In this document: positions 25,839-32,362 of the stretch, one piece after another | Numbering within the stretch: position 1 is the stretch's first letter | How the letters are laid out: every line of letters starts with the position of its first letter | Assembly: GCF_019312585.1 (NCBI RefSeq) | Contig: NZ_JAHWDP010000002.1 | Span: 1 to 64,000, forward strand | DNA: 64,000 nt | Direction of reading: 5' to 3' | From: Halomarinibacterium sedimenti | Lineage (GTDB): Bacteria > Bacteroidota > Bacteroidia > Flavobacteriales > Flavobacteriaceae | Position numbers and translations under genes: made by a program | Notes under the pieces: generated by a model | Told to the model about the DNA's origin: nothing | What the model saw: the letters and a program-made list of their open reading frames with translations, nothing else | Database searches by the model: none

Positions 25839-26509
25839 GTTCCATACGCTGTATCATCATAGACGACGAGGAATTGGCAAGAACCCTGCTTAAAACCTAT
25901 GTAGATAAAATAGACTACCTAGCGTATAAAGGCGCCTTCCAAAATCCATTGAAAGCCCTATCCTTCCTTAAAGACAATACCATAGACCTAATCTTTCTAG
26001 ACATCCAAATGCCCGAAATTAAAGGCACCGAGTTTGCCGAAATGATTTCAAAATCGGGCATACGTATCATCTTTACCACCGCCTATTCAGAATATGCCTT
26101 ACAAGGCTTCGAGCTAAGCGCCCTAGACTACCTACTTAAACCCATTACCTTTAAACGGTTTGTAAGCGCCGTAGAAAAATTCCCAAAACCCGAAGCCCAA
26201 CAAGAAGATTCCCTTGTCATTAAATCGGGCTACGACCTGCATAAAGTGGCAATCGACGAAATTCTTTTTATTAAAAGCGAAAGCGAATACGTTACCTACC
26301 ACCTCGACAACGGCAAAAAAATCATGGCGTACCAGTCGCTTAGCAAATTAGAAGCCACCCTCCCTCATACCTTTTTACGGGTACATCGTTCCTATATCGT
26401 CAACAAACAAAAAGTAACAGGGCTTAAAGGCAGAGACCTACTCCTAGGAGAACATAGAATTGCCGTAAGCGATAGTTATTATGACACCGTAAAAAAGGAA
26501 TTGTTTTAA
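25835..26509 (+). CDS. LytTR family response regulator
   Basis: A 224-residue two-domain regulator. The receiver domain has acidic residues IIDDEE and phosphoacceptor Asp56 in LIFLDIQMPE, followed by TAYSEYALQGFELSALDYLLKP. The C-terminal LytTR DNA-binding domain includes EILFIKSESEYVTYHL and FLRVHRSYIVNK. LytTR domains bind tandem direct repeats spaced about 21 bp, and two such pairs lie in the divergent region upstream. It is translationally coupled to its kinase. Confidence 0.94.
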   Translation: MSSIRCIIIDDEELARTLLKTYVDKIDYLAYKGAFQNPLKALSFLKDNTIDLIFLDIQMPEIKGTEFAEMISKSGIRIIFTTAYSEYALQGFELSALDYLLKPITFKRFVSAVEKFPKPEAQQEDSLVIKSGYDLHKVAIDEILFIKSESEYVTYHLDNGKKIMAYQSLSKLEATLPHTFLRVHRSYIVNKQKVTGLKGRDLLLGEHRIAVSDSYYDTVKKELF

Positions 26510-26591
26510 GCTACAGCCCTATTCTAGATGGCACTACATGATGGGTACACATTTTTTAAGCATGTTTTTACCCACAAAAAAGACTTTTTAC

Positions 26592-26599
26592 TATATTTG
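26592..26599 (+). promoter_or_regulatory. -7 element (TATATTTG) upstream of the 115-residue hypothetical gene
   Basis: Exact TAnnTTTG match, about 140 bases upstream of the ATG at 26740. No -33 TTG at the usual distance, so modest support. Confidence 0.35.
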
Positions 26600-26739
26600 G
26601 CACAACTCCCCCACAAAAAAATTAGCGCAATTAGTTTTTATCATTTTATCTCCGTAAATGAATTGGATAACTGTGATAAAAGGTAATATTTTAAGAATTG
26701 GCAAACATTGAAAAAAAACAAAAATACAATCAATAAATT

Positions 26740-27087
26740 ATGAAAGCATCTGTACAATACAACGATAGAATAGGGCACGCCGCAGCGGACATTGCAAATA
26801 TTAACTATAATCAAATAGCTGAACTTTGCAATTTAGGAGAAAGATTTACAATAATAGGAATTTCACTATACGGAACTGATGAGATTAGTGTATCGCTAAT
26901 ATGTAGAGATAATGTAGAAAGCACTAATGAAAATGAAGTTTTAGTTGATGTATTTCCAGCTGTGGAACTATCGGTTGGAGATGTTATGGAGCGACTTAAC
27001 GTAACCATTAACATTACTAATAATCTAATCTATGATGACCCAAATCTTGAAACTGATAGAGAACATACAATTGAGGAAGATGAATAA
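26740..27087 (+). CDS. Hypothetical protein in accessory region
   Basis: A 115-residue acidic protein without signal peptide or membrane segment, so probably cytoplasmic. I do not recognise a family. The N-terminal MKASVQYNDRIGHAAADIAN and middle FTIIGISLYGTDEISVSLI look like a compact alpha/beta fold. It lies between the LytTR operon and the helicase cassette in AT-rich DNA. A motif after its stop (27113-27135) resembles the one after the helicase cassette. It could be a small effector, antitoxin or cassette gene, but nothing in the sequence decides this. Confidence 0.7.
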   Translation: MKASVQYNDRIGHAAADIANINYNQIAELCNLGERFTIIGISLYGTDEISVSLICRDNVESTNENEVLVDVFPAVELSVGDVMERLNVTINITNNLIYDDPNLETDREHTIEEDE

Positions 27088-27112
27088 TTCTCTAAAAATT
27101 AACTCTTGTGAA

Positions 27113-27135
27113 CAACAGATATAAATTGTTGATAG
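27113..27135 (+). repeat. Cassette-end motif copy 1
   Basis: A segment 26 bases after the hypothetical gene's stop with CAACA, ATATAAAT and GATAG in order. The same three elements follow the helicase cassette at 29953-29979. CAACA and TGTTG here can also pair as a 5-bp stem. Confidence 0.4.
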
Positions 27136-27150
27136 TTCTAGATTATTAAC

Positions 27151-27170
27151 GAAAATCCTTGTGGATTTTC
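27151..27170. repeat. Perfect 8-bp hairpin (dispersed-repeat-like)
   Basis: GAAAATCC and GGATTTTC form a perfect 8-bp stem with a 4-base loop. There is no T-tract, so it is more likely a dispersed palindromic element than a terminator. Confidence 0.6.
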
Positions 27171-27183
27171 AGTTTGGTGTGTA

Positions 27184-27203
27184 CCTGTCTACCGGCAGGC
27201 AGG
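27184..27203. repeat. REP-like palindromic element (CCTGTCTACCGG family)
   Basis: A 20-bp imperfect palindrome (8 of 10 positions pair) beginning CCTGTCTACCGG. I recall the same kind of element dispersed in intergenic regions of other flavobacterial genomes. It stands out as GC-rich in AT-rich DNA. Confidence 0.6.
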
Positions 27204-27250
27204 CTTGTAAAGTTAAGTGCTAAACCAAGCAACTACTCATAGCCGAGACC

Positions 27251-27260
27251 GTTGGCGGTA
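27251..27260. repeat. Left copy of 10-bp inverted repeat flanking helicase cassette
   Basis: GTTGGCGGTA, 60 bases before the helicase start. Its exact reverse complement is at 29947-29956, just after the partner gene stop. Confidence 0.65.
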
Positions 27261-27320
27261 ATAAAAGAAAAACACAATTATGAAATTCAAAAATCCTATT
27301 ATCTTTAGAAAAAATTATAA

Positions 27321-29324
27321 ATGAGTAGTTACTTTTTCCTTCACGCTGAAAAGAATGCGTTAAATGCAGGTCTTATTGATTCTCTAAAAGACTATTCTAA
27401 CCAGAAGCAAAGTTTAATTTATGTTCTTGATAGACCACTAACTGACCAAAAATATTCATATAAGTATTCAAAGGCATTAATTATACTTTCACCAAAGAAT
27501 AAAATTGCAATCATAAATTACGGAGATAATGATGAGCAGTTTGAAGATTACGTTGAAGATATAATCGAAGATATAGGCTCTATATCCGATAAATATCTCT
27601 ATAAAGATATTGTGGGAAGGCCTAGGAAGTGGAGAACCTCATTACTTGAAACTGAAATAGAATTAAACGAAATTAAGGATGTTGAAGATTTTCTAAAAGA
27701 ATTAGAAGTTAAAGATGAATCTAATAAGAAAAAATTAGATTTATTAATATCTCTATTTATTGGTAGTATAAACGACATAAATAGAGTTAAAGAAGAAGTT
27801 CCTATTACATTATTAGATAAAGTAAAGCAAAAAATTCAACTATTTGATGGCGACCAAACTAGATTTATTTATCAAAATCCAGATAAGAAAAAGATAAGAA
27901 TTCAAGGGCTTTCAGGTACTGGTAAAACTGAATTGCTTTTGCATAAATTGAAAGATTTATACATTAATGATAGCTCGTCTAAGATTTTCTTTACTTGCCA
28001 CAACAGGATACTTGCTGATAATCTAAAAAAAAGAATCCCAGACTTTTTCAATTTTATGAAAGTCGAACAACAAATTGAATGGGATAAAAGATTATGGTGT
28101 ACAAATGCTTGGGGTTCCAGTTCTTTCCCAAACTCTGGTGCTTACAGATATATTTGTGCTTTTTATAAAATTCCCTTCTATAGGTACTCATTTCAAATGT
28201 CTTTCAGCAAAGCTTGTAAAATGGCCATCGAGTCAATAAAAGAAAAATACATAGACTCTGATATTCCATATGCTCTAACTTATATGTTTATTGATGAAAG
28301 TCAGGACTTTGACGAAAATTTCTTTGAACTATGTGAACTAGTTACCGAAAAAAATGTATATGTAGCTGGAGATATTTTTCAAAGCATTTTCGATGAAAAC
28401 ATTTTAAGTTCTATTGAACCTGACTTTTTATTAGGCAAATGTTACCGAACAGATCCAAAAACTTTAATGTTCGCTCACGGACTAGGAATGGGACTTTTCG
28501 AAGAAACAAAATTGCGTTGGTTAGAAGAAAAAGAATGGAAGGATTGCGGATATAATGTAGAGGTGAAAAATTCAAATTACTATTTAAGTCGAGAACCCTT
28601 AAGAAGGTTTGAAGATTTGGATGAAAATTTTGAAAGTATTAGGATAGTTGAGGCAAAAGACACTTTTTCGGATAGTGTGATAAAAATTTTAAAAGAAATT
28701 ATATCTGAAAATGACACAGTCCAACCTGACGATATTGGTATAATTTTATTAGATTCTAGCAAAGATATTTATCGGTTTGCTGACATTGTACAGGTCAAAA
28801 TACAGCAAGAATTGGGTTGGATAGTTAATAAGGCTTATGAAACTAAAGAGAAACAACTAAACACATTATTAATTAGTAATAGGAATAATGTCAAAGGTTT
28901 AGAGTTTCCATTTGTCATTTGTGTTACTAAAAGAATAACAGATAGTCCAAGTTATAGAAATTCACTTTACACAATGTTAACTCGTTCGTTTATAAAATCG
29001 TTTTTTCTTACTCAGCCTGGTAACAAATCTGGACTTACTGTTGGAATGCAAGAAGGATTAGAGCATATAGTTTTAGAAAAAGAAATGGTAATTAAAGAAC
29101 CTACGGAAGCAGAAAAGGAAAAAATTCGTACACGTTTCAAATACAGCTTGAAGAAATTATCACATTTTGATTTAATGATGGAAATTTTTAAAGAGTTAAA
29201 AATCGAAAAGAAATACCAAGATAAATTACTTCAGGCTACACAACAAATGGATATGATTGAAAGTGATCAGTTGACTTTAAAGGACTTTGTTAAGGATAAT
29301 CTTAAATATGTTAAGGGTAAATGA
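27321..29324 (+). CDS. SF1 (UvrD/Rep-like) helicase or ATP-binding protein
   Basis: A 667-residue protein with superfamily 1 helicase motifs: Walker A GLSGTGKTE (about 195-203), motif II FIDESQD (about 323-329), motif III VAGDIFQS (about 349-356), motif V VKGLEF (about 523-528) and motif VI TMLTRS (about 550-556). The first ~190 residues and the last ~80 are not recognised and may confer nuclease or partner binding. It should act on nucleic acids in the cytoplasm using ATP. It overlaps the 206-residue partner gene by 4 bases. The pair sits between inverted repeats, as an accessory module would. A defence role is inference. Confidence 0.82.
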   Translation: MSSYFFLHAEKNALNAGLIDSLKDYSNQKQSLIYVLDRPLTDQKYSYKYSKALIILSPKNKIAIINYGDNDEQFEDYVEDIIEDIGSISDKYLYKDIVGRPRKWRTSLLETEIELNEIKDVEDFLKELEVKDESNKKKLDLLISLFIGSINDINRVKEEVPITLLDKVKQKIQLFDGDQTRFIYQNPDKKKIRIQGLSGTGKTELLLHKLKDLYINDSSSKIFFTCHNRILADNLKKRIPDFFNFMKVEQQIEWDKRLWCTNAWGSSSFPNSGAYRYICAFYKIPFYRYSFQMSFSKACKMAIESIKEKYIDSDIPYALTYMFIDESQDFDENFFELCELVTEKNVYVAGDIFQSIFDENILSSIEPDFLLGKCYRTDPKTLMFAHGLGMGLFEETKLRWLEEKEWKDCGYNVEVKNSNYYLSREPLRRFEDLDENFESIRIVEAKDTFSDSVIKILKEIISENDTVQPDDIGIILLDSSKDIYRFADIVQVKIQQELGWIVNKAYETKEKQLNTLLISNRNNVKGLEFPFVICVTKRITDSPSYRNSLYTMLTRSFIKSFFLTQPGNKSGLTVGMQEGLEHIVLEKEMVIKEPTEAEKEKIRTRFKYSLKKLSHFDLMMEIFKELKIEKKYQDKLLQATQQMDMIESDQLTLKDFVKDNLKYVKGK

Positions 29325-29941
29325 AAATTATTAATCGTGATATCTTACCTTTTCAAGAAGACGATTTTTTTTCGCCTTTGAGGGACAAAATAGATTATGC
29401 TAGATTAGTTGTCTTCGCAACAAGGTATCTTCTGCTTAATATTGATACATCTACTTCTAATTGTAAATGCAAACTCAAAATATGTGTTGACAAAATGAGC
29501 AGACTTTTTTTTTATCGACAGGATAAATTTTTTAGTGTAGCATTCCCTTTTTCAGTTATTACCGAAGATGATGAAATAGTCGAAATAAGTTCCTTTTCAG
29601 GAATTTCGATAGATAGTAAGGCTTTATCAAGTGTCTTATCTATTCTAGAAGATTCTAGTTTTAAATTAAATCCCTCGGTAACTGATTATTACATCGAATC
29701 TAATACAGTTGAAAATATTGGGATATCTCTGTTAGAAGAAATATTTCAATCAGAACCATCCTATGTAAGATATGATTATGATCCAAAATATGTAAATGGT
29801 AGATTGCATCCCCTTCATCATCTCGATATCAACTATTCCTCATATGGCACATATAAACTAGGATTGAATAATTCAATTGCAATAGATTACTTTGATAATA
29901 TTTTGAATTTGAATACTGATTGTACGTATTTAGAGGATTAA
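29321..29941 (+). CDS. Helicase-associated hypothetical protein (possibly DUF2290-like)
   Basis: A 206-residue protein translationally coupled to the helicase (ATGA). No signal peptide or membrane span. The segment VRYDYDPKYVNGRLHPLHHLDINY (about 148-171) with R-x-D and H-x-x-x-HH patterns reminds me of DUF2290, but I cannot confirm this. Cysteines in TSNCKCKLKIC (about 46-56) are clustered. Strict coupling suggests a complex or matched dose with the helicase. It could be a regulator, nuclease or sensor subunit. Confidence 0.72.
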   Translation: MKIINRDILPFQEDDFFSPLRDKIDYARLVVFATRYLLLNIDTSTSNCKCKLKICVDKMSRLFFYRQDKFFSVAFPFSVITEDDEIVEISSFSGISIDSKALSSVLSILEDSSFKLNPSVTDYYIESNTVENIGISLLEEIFQSEPSYVRYDYDPKYVNGRLHPLHHLDINYSSYGTYKLGLNNSIAIDYFDNILNLNTDCTYLED

Positions 29942-29946
29942 AATAC

Positions 29947-29956
29947 TACCGCCAAC
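29947..29956. repeat. Right copy of 10-bp inverted repeat flanking helicase cassette
   Basis: TACCGCCAAC, 5 bases after the partner gene stop; exact reverse complement of 27251-27260. Confidence 0.65.
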
Positions 29957-29979
29957 AATCGTATATAAATCATAGATAG
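29953..29979 (+). repeat. Cassette-end motif copy 2
   Basis: CAACA, ATATAAAT and GATAG occur in order, as at 27113-27135, and overlap the right inverted repeat. Confidence 0.4.
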
Positions 29980-30044
29980 CTATTTGTTTCGAAACCAACC
30001 TCCTACCTCTTCAAATCAAAGCCGTTTTTAACTTCCAGCCACTT

Positions 30045-30080
30045 GGGGGCTCCTTCGGGTCTGCTTGGGGGGAAGTCGGG
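30045..30080 (+). other. Putative G-quadruplex-forming sequence
   Basis: Four G-runs of 5, 3, 6 and 3 separated by loops of 7, 7 and 5 bases, which fits the usual G3+N1-7 rule. It lies in the 245-bp intergenic region between the helicase cassette and a lipoprotein gene, and is unusual in such AT-rich DNA. Confidence 0.6.
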
Positions 30081-30186
30081 TCAACATCATATGTAAAATA
30101 ATACCAAACACCCCTATTTTTTTTATTCACATACAACCAAGATATAGGTTTTTAAAGTATTTTTAATATACTCAAATAATCATCCT

Positions 30187-30531
30187 ATGAAGACCCTAAA
30201 ATATGGTATCTTTGGTGCCTTATTCGCAACCCTACTGTTAGGGTGTGGCACCTCTCAAAAATCAAATAGCAATACCCACATCACCAAACAAGCCCAAGAC
30301 ACCCCAGAGGCATTTGTCCCTGCACAGGGCATAGCATTAGACAATGCATCTTGCAAAAGCCCCATGATTGACCCAAGGGATGGTACAGAAATACTCATGG
30401 TGTCTGCAGAAAACGGTTTTGGAAATTACAAAGTAACACCACCTAAATACGGTGTACAACCCGGTGAGCTTTTACGCCTAGATTGCCAAACGGGCAAACC
30501 TATAGGCATCGTAAAAGGAGGCGGCAACTAA
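30187..30531 (+). CDS. Small lipoprotein of unknown function
   Basis: A 114-residue lipoprotein with lipobox LLLGCGTSQK (Cys20). The mature part has one clear conserved-looking block, CKSPMIDPRDGTEILMVSAENGFGNYKV, and a second Cys near the C-terminus (LDCQTG), so a disulphide is possible. I do not recognise a named family. It lies alone upstream of a repeat-rich region that precedes mnmE. Confidence 0.78.
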   Translation: MKTLKYGIFGALFATLLLGCGTSQKSNSNTHITKQAQDTPEAFVPAQGIALDNASCKSPMIDPRDGTEILMVSAENGFGNYKVTPPKYGVQPGELLRLDCQTGKPIGIVKGGGN

Positions 30532-30634
30532 TCCACCAACCTCCATCCGTTTGCCTAGTGCTTTCTTCCCCCCTAGCTTCCTAAAACCAAGCTAGAGACA
30601 ATCCCATGTTAGCTATGGAGCTAAGCCCAGCCTG

Positions 30635-30653
30635 CACTGAGCCTGTCGAAGTG
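30635..30653. repeat. REP-like palindrome (CACTGAGC...GAAGTG)
   Basis: A 19-bp element with CACT/AGTG ends, starting CACTGAGCCTGTCG. I recall near-identical dispersed elements in many bacterial genomes, often intergenic. The 20-bp element inside mnmE at 31947 has the same layout. Confidence 0.65.
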
Positions 30654-30654
30654 T

Positions 30655-30709
30655 CAAAGCCCAGTCAAAGCCCAGTCAAAGCCCAGTCAAAGTCCAGTCA
30701 AAGTCCAGT
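30655..30709 (+). repeat. 11-bp tandem repeat, five copies
   Basis: Five head-to-tail copies of CAAAGYCCAGT (three with C, two with T at the variable position), followed by a partial copy. The first copy begins directly after the REP-like palindrome. Confidence 0.92.
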
Positions 30710-30735
30710 CAAAGTAGGGTGTATCCAAAAACCAA

Positions 30736-30840
30736 TTCACCCTTCACCCTTCACCCTTCACCCTTCACCCTTCACCCTTCACCCTTCACCCTTCACCCTT
30801 CACCCTTTACCCTTTACCCTTCACCCTTTACCCTTCACAA
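30736..30840 (+). repeat. 7-bp tandem repeat, 15 copies (TTYACCC)
   Basis: Ten TTCACCC units, then TTTACCC twice, TTCACCC, TTTACCC and a degenerate TTCACAA: 105 bp in 7-bp phase. The minus strand is (GGGTGAA)n, with G-triplets every 7 bases, so it can form G-quadruplexes. It ends 16 bp before the mnmE -7 element. Confidence 0.95.
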
Positions 30841-30855
30841 ATCCTTTCTATTTCG

Positions 30856-30863
30856 TACTTTTG
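30856..30863 (+). promoter_or_regulatory. -7 element (TACTTTTG) for mnmE
   Basis: Exact TAnnTTTG match ending 5 bases before the mnmE ATG at 30869. Transcription starting about 5-7 bases downstream would give a leaderless mRNA. The -33 region falls in or next to the heptamer array. Confidence 0.6.
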
Positions 30864-30868
30864 CCGCT

Positions 30869-32281
30869 ATGACGCATACAGACACCATTGTTGCCTTAGC
30901 CACCCCTGCCGGAGCGGGTGCCATTGCTATTATCCGCCTATCGGGCGAACAAGCCTTGGACATTGCCTCCAGTGTGTTTGTTTCGGTATCTGGGAAAAAG
31001 CTCTCCCAACAAAAGACGCATACCATTCATTTAGGGCATATCAAGGACGGCGACCGTGTGGTGGACGAGGTCTTGGCGAGTGTGTTTAAAAACCCCAACA
31101 GTTATACAGGCGAAGATGTGGTGGAGTTTTCCTGCCACGGCAGTAATTACATTCAGCAGGAAATCATCCAGCTATGCCTTCGGAAAGGAGCTCGCATGGC
31201 ACAGGCAGGAGAATTTACCTTGCGCGCCTTCCTCAACGGAAAAATGGACTTAAGTCAGGCAGAAGCCGTCGCCGATTTAATCGCTTCAGACTCCGAAGCG
31301 AGTCACCAATTGGCGATACAGCAAATGCGGGGTGGGTTTTCATCCGAAATAAAGGCCCTTAGAGAGCAGCTCCTCAACTTTGCCTCCTTAATCGAACTCG
31401 AACTCGACTTCGCCGAAGAGGATGTAGAATTCGCCAATAGAGACGAATTTCAAGCCTTGATATCCAAAATCACCCACGTATTAAAACGCCTTATCGATTC
31501 CTTTGCTACAGGAAACGTCCTTAAAAACGGAATTCCCGTGGCCATTGTGGGCGAACCCAATGTAGGGAAGTCTACCCTACTCAATGCCTTACTAAACGAA
31601 GAACGCGCCATTGTAAGCGACATTGCAGGAACCACCCGCGATACCATAGAAGATGAAATCACCATTGGCGGTGTAGGCTTCCGCTTTATCGATACCGCCG
31701 GTATCCGAGAAACGACAGATACCATTGAAGGCTTAGGCATCCAGAAGACGTTCCAAAAGATGGAACAAGCCCAGGTAGTGATTTACTTATTCGACGCCAC
31801 TGTCATTTCGAACGGAGGTGAGAAATCTCAAAGCGTCCTACAAGAAATAGAGAAAGTAAAAAACAAGTTTCCACAAAAAACCTTGGTGGTCATTGCCAAT
31901 AAAGTAGATACCCTTTCGGAAGAAGAAATAAAGAAGTTACAAGTCTCCCTGAGTGCAGTCGAAGGGTCACAGACCATAAGTTTATCTGCCAAAACAGGAC
32001 AAGGTGTCGAAACCTTAAAAAACACGCTGCTTAACTTTGTCAATACGGGTGCCCTTCGCAACAACGAAACCATCGTTACCAATTCCCGTCATTATGATGC
32101 GTTATTAAAGGCATTAGAAGAAATTCAGAAAGTACAAGCAGGCATTGATGCCAACCTAAGCGGCGATCTACTGGCGATTGACATTCGGCAAGCCTTATAC
32201 CACTTTGGCGAAATCACTGGCGAAATCTCCAACGACGATTTATTAGGAAATATATTTGCTAATTTTTGTATTGGGAAGTAA
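30869..32281 (+). CDS. mnmE: tRNA uridine-5-carboxymethylaminomethyl(34) synthesis GTPase MnmE
   Basis: A 470-residue GTPase (TrmE) that with MnmG modifies the wobble uridine of several tRNAs. The N-terminal tetrahydrofolate domain starts DTIVALATPAGAGAIAIIRLSG. The G domain has GEPNVGKS (about 227-234), DTAG (275-278) and NKVD (344-347), and the C-terminus is the invariant CIGK. I start at the ATG at 30869; upstream reading through the heptamers is an artefact. Two stretches, VISNGGEKS (about 311-320) and SLSAVEG (about 360-367), are encoded by DNA that looks like dispersed repeats. The rest is intact. Confidence 0.96.
   Translation: MTHTDTIVALATPAGAGAIAIIRLSGEQALDIASSVFVSVSGKKLSQQKTHTIHLGHIKDGDRVVDEVLASVFKNPNSYTGEDVVEFSCHGSNYIQQEIIQLCLRKGARMAQAGEFTLRAFLNGKMDLSQAEAVADLIASDSEASHQLAIQQMRGGFSSEIKALREQLLNFASLIELELDFAEEDVEFANRDEFQALISKITHVLKRLIDSFATGNVLKNGIPVAIVGEPNVGKSTLLNALLNEERAIVSDIAGTTRDTIEDEITIGGVGFRFIDTAGIRETTDTIEGLGIQKTFQKMEQAQVVIYLFDATVISNGGEKSQSVLQEIEKVKNKFPQKTLVVIANKVDTLSEEEIKKLQVSLSAVEGSQTISLSAKTGQGVETLKNTLLNFVNTGALRNNETIVTNSRHYDALLKALEEIQKVQAGIDANLSGDLLAIDIRQALYHFGEITGEISNDDLLGNIFANFCIGK
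31801..31830. repeat. Dispersed-repeat-like element inside mnmE (1)
   Basis: A 30-bp segment starting TGTCATTTCGAACGG and ending GAGAAATCTCA. I recall a dispersed intergenic element in Bacteroidota with this TGTCATTTCGA...GAGAAATCTC shape. It codes in frame for about residues 311-321 of MnmE, between G3 and G4. Confidence 0.5.
31947..31966. repeat. REP-like element inside mnmE (2)
   Basis: A 20-bp element CCCTGAGTGCAG...GAAGGG with CCCT/AGGG ends, the same layout as the palindrome at 30635-30653. It codes for the SLSAVEG stretch just before the G5 region (SLSAKTG). Confidence 0.55.
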
Positions 32282-32307
32282 ATTACTTTTCGGTGTGCGT
32301 CTATAAA

Positions 32308-32341
32308 TAAAAAGGCTGCCCAAAATAAGACAGCCTTTTTG
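32308..32341. terminator. Terminator after mnmE
   Basis: A 9-bp stem (AAAAGGCTG/CAGCCTTTT) with a 12-base loop and T-tract, between mnmE and the convergent FG-GAP gene; the A/T flanks allow use in both directions. Confidence 0.82.
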
Positions 32342-32362
32342 TTAACAAACAAAAAACACACT

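Larger units (their letters stand above)
30532..30868. other. Repeat-rich intergenic region upstream of mnmE
   Basis: This 337-bp stretch has no supported gene. It holds a REP-like palindrome (30635-30653), five 11-bp tandem repeats (30655-30709), fifteen 7-bp tandem repeats (30736-30840) and a -7 promoter element (30856-30863). Frames through the heptamers are open only because of the repeat. Confidence 0.85.

Noticed and set aside
27251-29956. Integron attC sites
   Set aside because: The 10-bp inverted repeat does not contain the GTTRRRY/RYYYAAC cores and no integrase is present.
30655-30840. CRISPR array
   Set aside because: Repeats are 7 and 11 bp with no spacers, and no cas gene is in the window.
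30606-30872. Protein with repeated PFTLHPS units
   Set aside because: Frames through a 7-bp tandem repeat stay open by chance; MnmE starts at 30869 with the family N-terminus.
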